From NCBI RefSeq assembly GCF_012273015.1, contig NZ_CP050954.1, forward strand, positions 434,001 to 498,000: DNA of 64,000 bases. The letters are read 5' to 3'. Below, one piece after another: positions 25,207-35,400 of the stretch. Source of the stretch: Hymenobacter sp. BT18. Its GTDB lineage: Bacteria; Bacteroidota; Bacteroidia; Cytophagales; Hymenobacteraceae. The notes beneath the pieces are model-generated. The model did not search any database. It saw nothing but the letters and a program-made list of their open reading frames with translations, and was not told the DNA's origin. Numbering within the stretch: position 1 is the first letter of the stretch; each line of letters starts with the position of its first letter. The position numbers and the translations under genes were made by a program.

Positions 25207-28200
25207 ATGCCCGCTACCTTCCGCATTTATTCCGCTTCTGCCGGCTCCGGCAAAACCTACCAGCTTACCAAGGAATACCTGCGGCTGGCCCTGGGCGCCA
25301 ACGAAGCGGGCTACTACAAAAGCATTCTGGCCATAACCTTCACCAACGCCGCCGCGGCCGAAATGAAGGAGCGCATTATTGGGGCCCTGCGCGGGTTTTC
25401 CAATCCCGGCGTTGACGCCAAAGCAGATGCCCTACTGGCCGAGCTGGCCGAGGAGCTGTACGCCGACGGCCTGCTGCCCCGCACGCTGGACACGCCCGAG
25501 CAGCGCCAGCAGCAGCTGCGCCGCCGGGCCCAGCAAACCTTCAAGCTGGTGCTCTACCACTACGCCGACTTTGCCGTGAGCACCATCGACTCGTTTGTGC
25601 AGCGGGTGGTGCAGGCTTTCACGCGGGAGCTGGGCTTGCCGGCCGCCTTCGAGGTGGAACTGGACGACGAATCGGTGCTGCACGCGGCGGTGGCCTTGCT
25701 GCTGGACAAGGTAAACCGCGGCGAGGAGCACGCCCTGCTCACGCGCACCCTGCAGGACTACGCCCTGAGTAAGGCCGAGGAAGGCCGCAGCTGGAACCAG
25801 CTGCCCGACGAGATGATGCGCTTCGGCAAGTTTCTGCTGAATGAGTCGGTGCACGAGGCCGTGGCCCAGCTGCAGCAGATGGAGCTCAAGGAGTTTCGCA
25901 CCCTGCACAAAACCCTCAAGCAACGCCGGGAGCAGATGCAGGCCGACATGCAGGCCCTGGGCGACCGGGCGGTGGAAGCCCTGGCGCAGCACGGCTTGGT
26001 GCCGGACCAGCTGGCGGGCGGCAGTCGGGGCGTACACGCCCACTTCACTAAGCCCCTGCGCTGGCTCGAAGACCCCGTTGGCACGCCTACCAGCACGGCC
26101 CGAAAGGCGGCCGACTCGGGCAAGTGGGGCAGCGCCGACGCTATGAAAGGCCCCCTGAAACCCGCCCTGGAGGCCGTAGCCGGCGAGCTAACCGAGGTAT
26201 TTCAGGAGCTGGAGCAGCGCCGCGACCAGTACCTGAGCCAATACCTGCTGATTGAGGGCATGCTGCCGCAGCTGTTCCACGTGTCCTTGCTAAGTGAGCT
26301 GAGCAAGGCCGTGCAGCAGGTAAGCCAGGATCGCAACGTGGTGCTGATTGGCGAGTTCAACCGACGGCTGGCCCAGATTGTGCTGCGGGAGCCGGTGCCG
26401 TTTCTGTACGAGCGGCTGGGCGAGAAATACCAGCACCTGCTCATCGACGAGTTTCAGGACACCTCGGAGCTGCAGTGGAACAACCTGCTGCCGCTGGTGG
26501 AAAATGCCGTGGCGGGCGGCAACCTAAGCCTGGCCGTGGGCGACGCCAAGCAAGCCATTTACCGCTGGCGCGGGGGCGAGATGGAGCAAATCCTGCGCCT
26601 TTACCAGGGCCATACGCTGCCGCTCATCAACCGCGCCCAGGACGAGGAAACCCGCGACATTCTGGAAGCGCGCTATATCGGGCTGGAAGGTGCGCTGGAA
26701 CCCGCCTCTCTGCAAACCAACTACCGCTCGGGTCCGCAGATCATCCAGTTCAACAACGACTTTTTCACGCACGTTTCGCAGAGCCACCCGCAGCTGGAGC
26801 TGGTGCAACAGATCTACGACGCGGAGTTTGTGCAGAATGCACCGAAGGCCTCACCCCCCAGCCCCCTCTCCCGTGGAGAGGGGGAGCCTGACGATTCCGG
26901 TCAACTTCCCGGGGCTGCTTCGCCTGCGCTCAGCAGCCCCGACTCAGACGAATACTCGTCAGCAACCAGCACCGTAGGCCAGTTTGTGCTGACAGCTGAT
27001 GCGCGCGCCTGGGAGAAGACATCGGATTTCGCCAAGGAAATGCGGCGGCACCCTACTCCGGCGGAGGAAGTACTCTGGCAGGAGCTTCGGGACGGCAAGC
27101 TGGGCTCGAAGTTTCGGCGCCAGCACGTCATCGGCACGTTTATCGTGGATTTCGTGTGCATTCCGGGCCTGCTGGTCGTAGAAATTGACGGCGAAGTCCA
27201 CGGCGACCATGAACAGGCTGAATATGACGCAGGCCGCACCCACGAACTAGAAGGACTCGGCTACCGGATCGTCCGCTTTACCAACCACCAAGTACTGCAC
27301 CAACTTCCGAACGTACTTGACACCCTTCACCAGGCGCTAAACCAACCAAACCCAACAGAATCTGACGTGCACGGCGGGGCTGCGCAGCGCGAGCGAAGCA
27401 GCTCCGCCCCGTCAGCACGACCGTCGTCAGACTCCCCCCTCTCCGCGGGAGAGGGGGGCCGGGGGGGTGAGGCCCACGTCGAAATCCTGCTTACTCAGCC
27501 CGATGCGCCCGCCCGCCGGTACCTCCCCGCCGAAGGCCGCTACACCGACGAGCCCCTGCCCGGTCACACCGGCGCGGAATCCCTCGACTACGACGAAAGC
27601 ACGCTCTACCTCACCCTGGCCCTGGTAGAGCAGGCCTTGGCCGACGGCTTTCGGCTGGAAGACGTGGCCGTGCTGTGCCGCCGCCGCGACCAAAGCCGGC
27701 GGGTGGCCAAGTTTTTGAAAGAGCGCGGCTACGATATTATCTCGGCGGATTCGCTGTCGTTGGAGTTTGCCGAGGTGGTAAATTTGCTGGTCGCTATTCT
27801 GCGGGTGCTGCACCAGCCTGCCAACTCCCTGGCCCGGGTGGAAGCCCTGCTGCTAGTCGACAAAGTGGTGCGTGGGGTGCCGCCCACTCCTACCCGCGCC
27901 CGGCGCATCGGCGAAATTGCCAAGGAGGAGCGCAGCAAGCCGTTTTTTGACGAGTTGCGCCGCCTGGGATACGACGTGCAGGAAAAGCAAACCGGCAACC
28001 TGGACCTCTACGAGCTCAGTGAGAAGCTGATGGGGTTGTTTGGCCTGCTGCACCGCCGCGAGGAAAGCGAGTACCTGTTCCGCTTTCTGGATCTGACCCT
28101 GGAGTACTCCCTACGCTTCGGCAACAACCTGGGTAACTTCCTGGCTTACTGGGACCAGCGCAAAAGCAACCTGAGCATCAATGCCCCGGCCGGACGCGGC

Positions 28201-29244
28201 GGGGCCGTTACCATCACCACGGTGCACAAGGCCAAGGGCTTGGCCTACGGCGTGGTCATTGTGCCCTGGGCCGACTGGAGCCTAGAGCCCAGCTCGGCTT
28301 TCGGGGGCTCCTACCTCTGGGGCCGGCTGGAGGCTGACGACAAGCCCGTGGCCGAAATGCCGCCGGTGGCCGTGGTCAAGCAGCGCAAGGAACTGGCCCA
28401 GACCGTGCTGGCAGACCAGTACGCCGAGGAGCGCGAAAAAACCTTCGTGGAGGCCTTGAACCTGCTCTACGTAGCCTTCACCCGTCCCCGTCACCGCCTC
28501 TACATCATCACCCGCCGCCCCGACGCGGGTAAATCCGGGAAGGACGAAACCGCTCCGGCCACCAACATTGCCCAACTGCTGCAACGCTACCTCTTAAACC
28601 TGGGCCAGTGGAACGAGGAACAGCTTACGTACGTGCTCAGCCAGGGTGCCTCAGCCGCCGCTCAAACCAACCCGCCGCAGCCAGCAGCCAGCAACCAATT
28701 CGCCCTCACCAACCTGAACACGGCCGACTGGGAGCAGCGCCTGCGGCTGCGGCGGCACGCCAGCACCGTGTTCGACTTCTCGGAACAGCAGCAGCAGCGC
28801 GAGTGGAGCCGCAAGCTGCACTTTGCCCTGCGCCGCGTTATTATGACCCCGGATGTGGAGCGCGTGGCGGGGCAGCTCACGGCTGAGGGGCTGGTAAGCC
28901 GCCGCGAGCAGCCCGAGCTGCTCCAGCGTCTGCGCCAAGTGGTGCAGCACCCGCAGCTGACTCCCTACTTTCAGCCCGGCGTTATTGCCGAGACGGAGCG
29001 GGAAATTCTGGTGGGTGGCGCCCCCCGCGAAGATTACAAGCCCGACCGGGTAGTATTTGAACCCAGGCTGGGTGAGGGCCGGGGCCGCGTCACGCTTCTT
29101 GATTTCCGGGTACCGCCGCCCGAAGACCGGCACCAACAGCTGGTCCGCCAGTACGGGCAGCTGTTCAAGCGCCTGGGCTTTGCCGACGTGCGCGGGCTGC
29201 TGTACTACTTCGAGACGGAGGAAGTAGTGGAGTTTAGCTGCTGA
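25207..29244 (+). CDS. AddA-like UvrD-family helicase carrying an in-frame DUF559 insertion
   Basis: SF1 helicase of 1345 residues, the AddA-like subunit of a double-strand-break processing complex. Motif I is ASAGSGKT (10-17), Ia TFTNAAAAEMKERI, II DEFQDTSELQW (about 413), III VGDAKQAIYRWRGGE (about 445), IV TNYRSGPQII (about 505), V TVHKAKGLAYGVV (about 1002) and VI LLYVAFTRPRHR (about 1087). Residues about 547-756, between motifs IV and V, are an extra segment with a complete DUF559 nuclease domain flanked by SPLSxGEG sequences; without it the protein would be near 1135 residues. The C-terminal nuclease region has LLDFRV where AddA nucleases show DYK, so that site looks degenerate. An AddB-like gene lies at 32449. 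It acts on DNA in the cytoplasm. Confidence 0.88.
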   Translation: MPATFRIYSASAGSGKTYQLTKEYLRLALGANEAGYYKSILAITFTNAAAAEMKERIIGALRGFSNPGVDAKADALLAELAEELYADGLLPRTLDTPEQRQQQLRRRAQQTFKLVLYHYADFAVSTIDSFVQRVVQAFTRELGLPAAFEVELDDESVLHAAVALLLDKVNRGEEHALLTRTLQDYALSKAEEGRSWNQLPDEMMRFGKFLLNESVHEAVAQLQQMELKEFRTLHKTLKQRREQMQADMQALGDRAVEALAQHGLVPDQLAGGSRGVHAHFTKPLRWLEDPVGTPTSTARKAADSGKWGSADAMKGPLKPALEAVAGELTEVFQELEQRRDQYLSQYLLIEGMLPQLFHVSLLSELSKAVQQVSQDRNVVLIGEFNRRLAQIVLREPVPFLYERLGEKYQHLLIDEFQDTSELQWNNLLPLVENAVAGGNLSLAVGDAKQAIYRWRGGEMEQILRLYQGHTLPLINRAQDEETRDILEARYIGLEGALEPASLQTNYRSGPQIIQFNNDFFTHVSQSHPQLELVQQIYDAEFVQNAPKASPPSPLSRGEGEPDDSGQLPGAASPALSSPDSDEYSSATSTVGQFVLTADARAWEKTSDFAKEMRRHPTPAEEVLWQELRDGKLGSKFRRQHVIGTFIVDFVCIPGLLVVEIDGEVHGDHEQAEYDAGRTHELEGLGYRIVRFTNHQVLHQLPNVLDTLHQALNQPNPTESDVHGGAAQRERSSSAPSARPSSDSPLSAGEGGRGGEAHVEILLTQPDAPARRYLPAEGRYTDEPLPGHTGAESLDYDESTLYLTLALVEQALADGFRLEDVAVLCRRRDQSRRVAKFLKERGYDIISADSLSLEFAEVVNLLVAILRVLHQPANSLARVEALLLVDKVVRGVPPTPTRARRIGEIAKEERSKPFFDELRRLGYDVQEKQTGNLDLYELSEKLMGLFGLLHRREESEYLFRFLDLTLEYSLRFGNNLGNFLAYWDQRKSNLSINAPAGRGGAVTITTVHKAKGLAYGVVIVPWADWSLEPSSAFGGSYLWGRLEADDKPVAEMPPVAVVKQRKELAQTVLADQYAEEREKTFVEALNLLYVAFTRPRHRLYIITRRPDAGKSGKDETAPATNIAQLLQRYLLNLGQWNEEQLTYVLSQGASAAAQTNPPQPAASNQFALTNLNTADWEQRLRLRRHASTVFDFSEQQQQREWSRKLHFALRRVIMTPDVERVAGQLTAEGLVSRREQPELLQRLRQVVQHPQLTPYFQPGVIAETEREILVGGAPREDYKPDRVVFEPRLGEGRGRVTLLDFRVPPPEDRHQQLVRQYGQLFKRLGFADVRGLLYYFETEEVVEFSC
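26847..27474. mobile_element. in-frame insertion element with nested inverted repeats encoding a DUF559 nuclease
   Basis: About 628 bp bounded by long terminal inverted repeats: about 43 nt from 26847 (GGCCTCACCCCCC...) and its near-complement ending at 27474 (...GGGTGAGGCC). Each end itself contains the palindrome CTCTCCCG(T/C)GGAGAG. A second inner inverted pair (26911-26940 and 27376-27405, GGGGCTGC...) lies inside. Between them the host frame stays open and encodes a DUF559 domain: RRHPTPAEEVLWQELR, FRRQHVIG, VDFVCIPGLLVVEIDG, and the closing YRIVRFTN. DUF559 is related to Vsr-type PD-(D/E)XK nucleases. No target duplication is evident. It looks like a palindromic peptide-coding element that carries its own nuclease. 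Confidence 0.75.
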
Positions 29245-30432
29245 GTTGGTAGCGGATGCGGCCCGTGCGGGTGTCCACATACAATAGGTGAGCCTGGCCG
29301 GAGCTGCCGTATAGCTTGATAGCCCGCTCCAAAGGCCGGCGGGGCGCTTGGAACTTCTCCAGCTGGCTCAGCTTGAGTTCCTGGGGATTTTCGGGATGTT
29401 GCTGGCTGATAAGATGCACGCTATTCCGGGCTTCATCCAGCAAGTAATAGGTGCTCGTCTGCCATACATACCGGCGCGGCACAAGATATCCCAGCTCGTT
29501 GGAGAAACCGTCGTAGCGGAATGCAGCCAGGGGCTTGCCGGTGAGGTCAAGTACCTGGGCATTAGCAGTGCGCTGCAGACGCGGTTCGCGCACCTCCTCT
29601 ATTCCTTGACCTCCTTCCTCCAGCTTAACCAACTGGTGCGTTACGTAGTCGTAGGCCACGAACAGGGTACTGTCGCTCAGAAAAAAAGCCGCAACGAGCT
29701 CCGCGTTCTTCTTTTGCAAGTTCATACGGCGCCCGTTCGGCAGAATCAACTCCTGGCAAGTTAGGATAGTGGCCCCGTTGACGGCCTGGGCCACGCCGCA
29801 GTCGGCCTCATTCCCACCCGCCCAGTTTCCTTCGGTCAGCTTTTGAATCCGCCCATCCAGGCCCAACATCAGGAAGCACTGCGTGCCGACGTCAGTGCCG
29901 TCAGGTACAAAGCTTTGGCTGAACAGCAAGGCCTTACGGGGGCATTATACCCCACAAAGTCAGGTCCGATAAGCACGCTGTTGATGGTCAGGTCGTGGCC
30001 GGCCGCTTTGTAGAAATTAGGCTTGCGCAATACACGTTGAAACAGACGTTTGCCCTGGCCGTCGTACAGCTCATAGGTAAAGCTGGCGTCGACGCCGCGG
30101 ATGGTATCTATCATCTGTCGGGATTCTCCGGCCACAGGCTTCTGGATATGCTGAAGCTGCGTACTGCTGTCGGATCGGGCACGCATTCGCAGGCGGTACG
30201 ATTTCCCATCTATGCGCAAAAGAGTATCTAGCTGTTCGGCGTGGGCACCCATTACCCAACTACTTTCCTCACTATAATCGGTGGTATCCTGCCTGGGCTG
30301 AACGGCGGGCTGCACTACTGTGGACTGCTTTACAGTAGCCGGAGGTGTCACCCGAGCTTCGGTGGTAGCTGTTTGGCGGGTCTCACAACCCACCAGGCCC
30401 AACAATAACAAGCCGTAGAATGTGTTACGCAT
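29234..30432 (-). pseudogene. lipoprotein gene with a -1 frameshift in a C-run
   Basis: The first part starts at 30432 with a lipoprotein signal (MRNTFYGLLLLGLVGC) and runs in frame to about 29945. The second part, in another frame, runs from there to 29234. At the junction the coding strand reads AATGCCCCCGTAAGG. With one more C the sequence becomes GYNAPRKALLFSQSF and joins both parts into a protein of about 399 residues. The second part has beta-propeller-like strands (FVAYDYVTHQLVKLE, YVWQTSTYYLLDE). The family is unknown. The shift may be a real mutation, phase variation in the short tract, or an assembly error. The 3' end overlaps the addA 3' end by 11 nt (convergent). Confidence 0.65.
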
Positions 30433-30489
30433 AGAAAACCCCGGCCTGCCAGGTAACAGTAGCGCCGGGGCCACAAGATGCGCAAAACC

Positions 30490-31014
30490 TTACACCTGCG
30501 CTAGCCGGTTGGGGCCGCTACCAAAGGCCTGTTTAGCGGCGCGCACTACTTCGGGCACGGCCAGGGCCAGCGAGGCTACCGACAGCACGTTGGCCATCTG
30601 GCAGTAGAAGCACAGGGCCTTGTTTTCCTGCCATTCTTCGCGGGCCAGCGTCAGGTTCGTGAGGACGTCGCTCAGGATTTTGCCGCCCATAGCCAGGGGC
30701 ACCCAGGGCTTGAGCAGGGCGCGGTCTTTGCCGCCGGCTGAGGCCAGGGCCGTAGTGAAGGCGTAGGTGATGAGCATGCCGGCCGCATCGGGCGTGTCAA
30801 GGCGCTTGTAACCGTAGTCGGAGGCGTCCACCTTATCGGAATCGAACGGGCCGATGGGCGGGTCGGGCAGGTGGCGGATGATGCCGGTCTGGTACAAGGT
30901 CACGATCTGGCCCATGGCGGCCCCCAGCAGGGAAAGGCCGATAATCCAGCGGCGGCGCTTGAGGTCAGGAGTTTGGGCGGTGCGCAGTTCGCGGCTGAGT
31001 CGCGTCGGGTTCAT
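30490..31014 (-). CDS. VKOR-like membrane protein with CFYC motif
   Basis: Protein of 174 residues with three or four hydrophobic segments (WIIGLSLLGAAMGQIVTLYQ, AAGMLITYAFTTALA, ALCFYCQMANVLSVASLALAV). The Cys-x-x-Cys in a membrane segment near the C-terminus (CFYC) matches vitamin K epoxide reductase-like proteins, which pass electrons in disulfide formation. The other conserved VKOR loop cysteines are not seen, so redox activity is uncertain. The ATG at 31014 was chosen over a longer frame lacking features. It sits in a minus-strand run of lipoprotein and membrane genes. Confidence 0.7.
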   Translation of the reverse strand: MNPTRLSRELRTAQTPDLKRRRWIIGLSLLGAAMGQIVTLYQTGIIRHLPDPPIGPFDSDKVDASDYGYKRLDTPDAAGMLITYAFTTALASAGGKDRALLKPWVPLAMGGKILSDVLTNLTLAREEWQENKALCFYCQMANVLSVASLALAVPEVVRAAKQAFGSGPNRLAQV

Positions 31015-31091
31015 GGCAGCGGACGTTTCGAATGAAAATGGGTACGTCTTCGGTACGGCGCACCGGCTGAGAAGGGAGGTATAGGATTTGG

Positions 31092-31727
31092 CTATGCCCC
31101 CGTCAGCTGCACAGTCAGCTCGTCGCCGTTGATTCGAAAACCCTTCACCTGATCTGGCAGCGGCGGTTGGGCTTCGCGCAGCGCGTACAGGCCTATTTCC
31201 CGCAGCTTCTGCCAAGTAAGTGTATGGCCATCCACGTAAATCAGCCAGGACGTTACGCCCGCTTCGGCGCCGGGCGCGGCTTCCAGCAGCTGGAGCAACA
31301 CTCCATCGGCCCAGGGATGCACAAACTCCGATACGGCCACCTCATGCAGACCGGCTATAGGCGGCTGGGTAAAGAGCTGCCGGGTAAAATTCTCTTCGTA
31401 TGATATCTCGTATAACCAACCATCCAGCAAGGTTTCGTGCTGCTGATAAAAGCCATCATCTAAGTCTATTTCCTGCATCAGAACAGTTAGCTGCTCGTTC
31501 TGCCAGACGACTGCCGGTTCGCTAGGCAACTCTGGTTGTAGAACAGGCTTCGGCGCGGTGCCGCGCAGCTTATCCCACAGGTGTTGAAAGCCGAAAACCA
31601 GCACAAGGCCCAGCAGATACAGCAGCCACATAGGTAGCAGTAACATTACTCCTGCCTTCCATACCCCTAGCTTAAGCTGATTTTCGGGCTCGGCGGGCTG
31701 CTCCTGAAGTGTAACATGGATAGGCAT
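31092..31727 (-). CDS. hypothetical membrane-anchored protein
   Basis: Protein of 211 residues. One transmembrane segment near the N-terminus (AGVMLLLPMWLLYLLGLVLVFGF, about 26-48) is followed by a soluble, acidic domain of mixed strands. No family was recognised. The ATG at 31727 is used; a TTG two codons upstream is less likely. It has 77 nt to the next minus-strand gene. Base composition is somewhat less GC-rich than in neighbouring core genes, as is common for lineage-specific proteins. Confidence 0.65.
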   Translation of the reverse strand: MPIHVTLQEQPAEPENQLKLGVWKAGVMLLLPMWLLYLLGLVLVFGFQHLWDKLRGTAPKPVLQPELPSEPAVVWQNEQLTVLMQEIDLDDGFYQQHETLLDGWLYEISYEENFTRQLFTQPPIAGLHEVAVSEFVHPWADGVLLQLLEAAPGAEAGVTSWLIYVDGHTLTWQKLREIGLYALREAQPPLPDQVKGFRINGDELTVQLTGA

Positions 31728-31764
31728 AAACAATTAATAACAAAGCCTCTACAAATCAAACCGT

Positions 31765-32370
31765 TTAATGCATACACCCTATATACAGCTGGGTTTTGAT
31801 CAGAAATGCCTTGGGCACGACGCTGTGCAGTGCCACCAAGGCGCTGTCGGCTCGGGCGGGGTCTTCGTAGATGCCTGTTACCAGCGCCATGCTTTTTGCG
31901 CTTGCGCTCCGATAAAGCGTGGTGTATTCGATGCTTAAGCTGGCGGAAGGGTCTCGGCGCGGGTAATATTCCCCCGCGTACATTTCATCTTCGTCGTCTT
32001 CCGGCACCTTTATCAGGTTCTTACGGGCATCGTATATTCTCCCCAACGTATCAATAGGCAGGCGGGTCGCTTTTTGAATGGCGGTCATGCTGGCCCGGAG
32101 CGGGTAATAGTGCAGGCTGGTATCCGCCACTACCACATACCGGGTAGCATATTCACTTGTCGAGTCAGGCGCAGGCACGTCGGCTATTTCCTCGACGGCT
32201 GCCGTCGTCGGAGTCGGCTCCGTCGGTTCAGCCTTTGGAGGAGCGTCCTCCAGCGTCGTGGGGGCCGACGGCTGCGGCGGGTTCAAGGCTTTGGTTGGCT
32301 CATTCGGTGACGACGAGCACGCCGCCAGAAAACTAGCGGCCAGTAGCGAAGCAATGACAAAGGTATGCAT
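31765..32370 (-). CDS. hypothetical lipoprotein
   Basis: Protein of 201 residues. The signal MHTFVIASLLAASFLAACSSS has a lipobox Cys at residue 18, followed by a Pro/Thr/Glu-rich linker (about 25-70). A small domain follows with paired Tyr-rich strands (YATRYVVVADTSLHYYPLR) that recalls SPOR-like folds near the end (IYEDPARADSALVAL). The function is unknown; an envelope location is clear. It is divergent from the addB-like gene with 78 nt between starts. Confidence 0.7.
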   Translation of the reverse strand: MHTFVIASLLAASFLAACSSSPNEPTKALNPPQPSAPTTLEDAPPKAEPTEPTPTTAAVEEIADVPAPDSTSEYATRYVVVADTSLHYYPLRASMTAIQKATRLPIDTLGRIYDARKNLIKVPEDDEDEMYAGEYYPRRDPSASLSIEYTTLYRSASAKSMALVTGIYEDPARADSALVALHSVVPKAFLIKTQLYIGCMH

Positions 32371-32434
32371 AGCGAAAGGTAAGACGCCGCGTGCTAAAAG
32401 CCGTGAATTGCTGGTTGCACTGTAACGGCCGCCG

Positions 32435-32442
32435 TATCTTTA
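32435..32442 (+). promoter_or_regulatory. -7-like box directly before addB-like start
   Basis: TATCTTTA, one base off TAnnTTTG, ends 6 nt before the ATG at 32449, again suggesting a leaderless transcript. Confidence 0.5.
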
Positions 32443-32448
32443 CTCAGT

Positions 32449-35400
32449 ATGACGCCCCGCCCCGCCCCCGCTGCCCTACCCGCTGACCCTACCGCTGCCC
32501 TGCAACCCTTTCTGCGCCAGGCCGCCCAGGATTTGCTGAGCCGCTTTTCGGGCGCAGAGCTGTCGGATCTGGTGGTGGTGGTGCCTACGCGCCGGGCCGT
32601 GGTGTACCTGAAAAACGAGCTGGCCCTGGCCGCACCCAAGGGCGAGGCGCTGTGGAGCCCGCGCGTGGCGGCCATGGAAGACTACATGGTGGAGCTGGCC
32701 GGCGTGCAGGTGGAAGAGCCCATTGCCCTGCAGCTGCTGCTGTTCGACATTCTGCGGGAAATTGACCCCAAGCTGGATTTTGACCTGTTTACGGGCTGGT
32801 CGCGCCTGCTCCTCGACGACTTCTCAGCCCTTGACCAGAACCTGGCCGACGCCAGCAACCTGTTTGAGTACCTGTCCGAAGCCAAAGCCCTGGAACGCTG
32901 GGACCTCAGCGACTCGCCGGCCCCGGCCTCGGCTACGGCCGCCTGGTTTCGCTTCTGGGACGACCTGGAGAAAGTGTACCGCCGCCTGCGCCGCCGCTTG
33001 AAAGAGCAGCATCTCGCCTACCCCGGCCTGGCCTACCGCCTGGCCGTGGATGCCCTGCAGAAGCTCCTGCAGGCCACCCCCGAGCAGGTGCCCCAGCACG
33101 TCTTCCTGGGTTTGGGCGTGCTGTCGAAGGCGGAGCGCCGCCTGCTCAAGCTGTTGCTAAAGGAGCGCAAGGCCGAAGTACGCTTCGACACCGACCGGTT
33201 TTACCTCGACGGCGACTCGCCCAACCGCGCCGGGCAGCCCTTCCGCCAGCTGGCCGACTCCCTCGACTTGCCGCCCACGGCGTTTGGGTTCGGGGATATG
33301 GGCGCCGAGGAGCTGCTGCGCACTCTGCCCCGCCGCGTGCGGTTTATTGGGGTAGCCAACAACTCCATGCAGGGCAAAGTAGCCGGGCAGCTGGTGATGG
33401 AAGGCCTGCAAACTGCGCCCCGGGCCTCGGTGGCCGTGGTGCTGCCCGACGAAACCCTGCTCTTGCCGGTGCTGCACGGCCTGCCGCCCGAGCAGGTGCC
33501 CCAGTTCAACGTGACGATGGGTTTGAGCTTCCGCAGCACGCCCTTGTTCAACCTGATTGATTTGCTGTTTGAGGTGCACCTGACCGGCATCCGGGAGGGC
33601 GAAACCAGCTCCGACTACGGCATCCGGCGCTACCACCACCTCACCGTCACGAAGCTGCTGGCTCACCCCTTCCTGCGCCGCTACGAAAACTGGCTCGACA
33701 CCCAGCCCGAGCAGGCAGCTTTTCACGGCGTGCTCGACGACATCTGCCGGCAAATTGTGAAGCGCAACGCCGTACTGCTCACCGAAGCCGAGCTGCGCGA
33801 GCTGGGCCGCCACCACCCGCTGGTAGAAGCCCTGTTCCGCCCCTGGCGCAACTGCGACGACGTGGTGCAAGCCTGCTACGAGGTAATTGAGCTGCTGCGC
33901 GACGTGTACCAGCAGGAGCACACGGCCATCGAAGCCGAGTACCTCTACCTGTTCTACACCCTGGTGCGCCAGCTCGATTCGGCCTTCGACTGCCGCACCC
34001 AACGCCCTTCAGTGCGCTCCTTCCGGCGGTTCTTGTACGAGCAGATGACGCGCACCCGCCTGCCTTTCGCCGGGGAGCCGATTGCCCAGGTGCAGGTGAT
34101 GGGCCTGCTCGAAACCCGCGCCCTCGACTTTGACCACATCATCATCCTGAGCTGCAACGAGCAGATTTTGCCCGCACCCAAGCGCAACACCTCCCTGTTT
34201 CCTTACGACGTGCTCACCAAGTACGGCATGCCCACCTACGCCGAGCACGAGGCCGCTACCAGTCACCAGTTCTGGCGCCTGCTCCAGCGGGCCCAGCGGG
34301 TTGATTTGGTGTACATTCTGCCCGGAGCCGAGGGCGTGCAAGCCGGGGAAAGAAGCCGTTTTCTGCTCCAGATTGAGCACGACTTAGCTGCTCAGAATCC
34401 CGGCCTGGAGTTGCTTGATCTGACAGCTTCCGCCACGGTGCTACCCAGCGGGCAGCAGGTGGGCGGCGAAATTGCGCGGGGCTCGGAAGGCAACCAGAAG
34501 TACGAGGGCGACCTGGTGCTGGAAAAGGACTACGAGATGCGCGGGGCCATCCGCGGGCTGCTGGAGCGGGGCTTATCGGCCTCTGCCCTCAATGAGTTTC
34601 TGACCTGCTCGTTGCGGTTTTACTTCTCGCGCATTGCCAAGTTTCAGGAGCAGGAAGGCGTAGCCGAGGACCTGGGCGCCGACGTGTTTGGTACGGCCGT
34701 GCACTTCGTGCTGGAGCACCTGATGACGCCTTTCGTGGCGGAAAGCAAGCCGATAACGGCGGAAGACATTGCCAGCTGGAAGCCCCAGGTTGCCGAGCTG
34801 CTGGAGCGTGGGCTGGCCCTAGAAGATGGAGAGGAAGCCGCGGCCCCGCGCCAGCAGCTGCCCGACGAAGGCCTCAACCACGTGCTGCGCGGCGTGGGCG
34901 TGCACCTAGTAGACCGCTACCTCGACTCCCTGGCCCAGCAGATTGCCGAGGAAGGCCCCCTGCGGGTGGTGGGCCTGGAGCAGCAGCTTTTCGGGACAGT
35001 GTTCGTCGAAACCAGTGCCGGGGAGCAGGTAGCCGTGCGCCTGGTAGGGTACGCCGACCGGGTAGACGAGCTGCCCAACGGCCAGCGCCGCATCATCGAC
35101 TACAAAACCGGGGCAGTGCACGGCGGAGGCCTCAACCTGCTGGGCAGCGCCCGCAAAAAGTACACGCCCCAGGAAGCCCTGGAGCGGCTGGTAACCGAGG
35201 CCGGGGGCGGCGCCGAGAAAGTGCGGCAGCTCTGGCTTTACCGCCTCATGCTGGCCCAGCTGGGCTACCCCGCCGCCCAGGCCGCCATTGTGCCCCTGCG
35301 CAGCCCCGACCCCACCCCACTGGAAGCCGACCTTTCCTTTCTCACCACTGATGAGCTATCCTTCGAACAGTCCAGCAACGAGGCCATGCGCCGCCTGGTA

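Noticed and set aside
26847..27474. Insertion in the helicase considered as an intein
   Set aside because: There is no Cys/Ser/Thr at the start, no terminal HN plus nucleophile, and no block B or HINT-like motifs. Inverted-repeat ends argue for a different kind of element.
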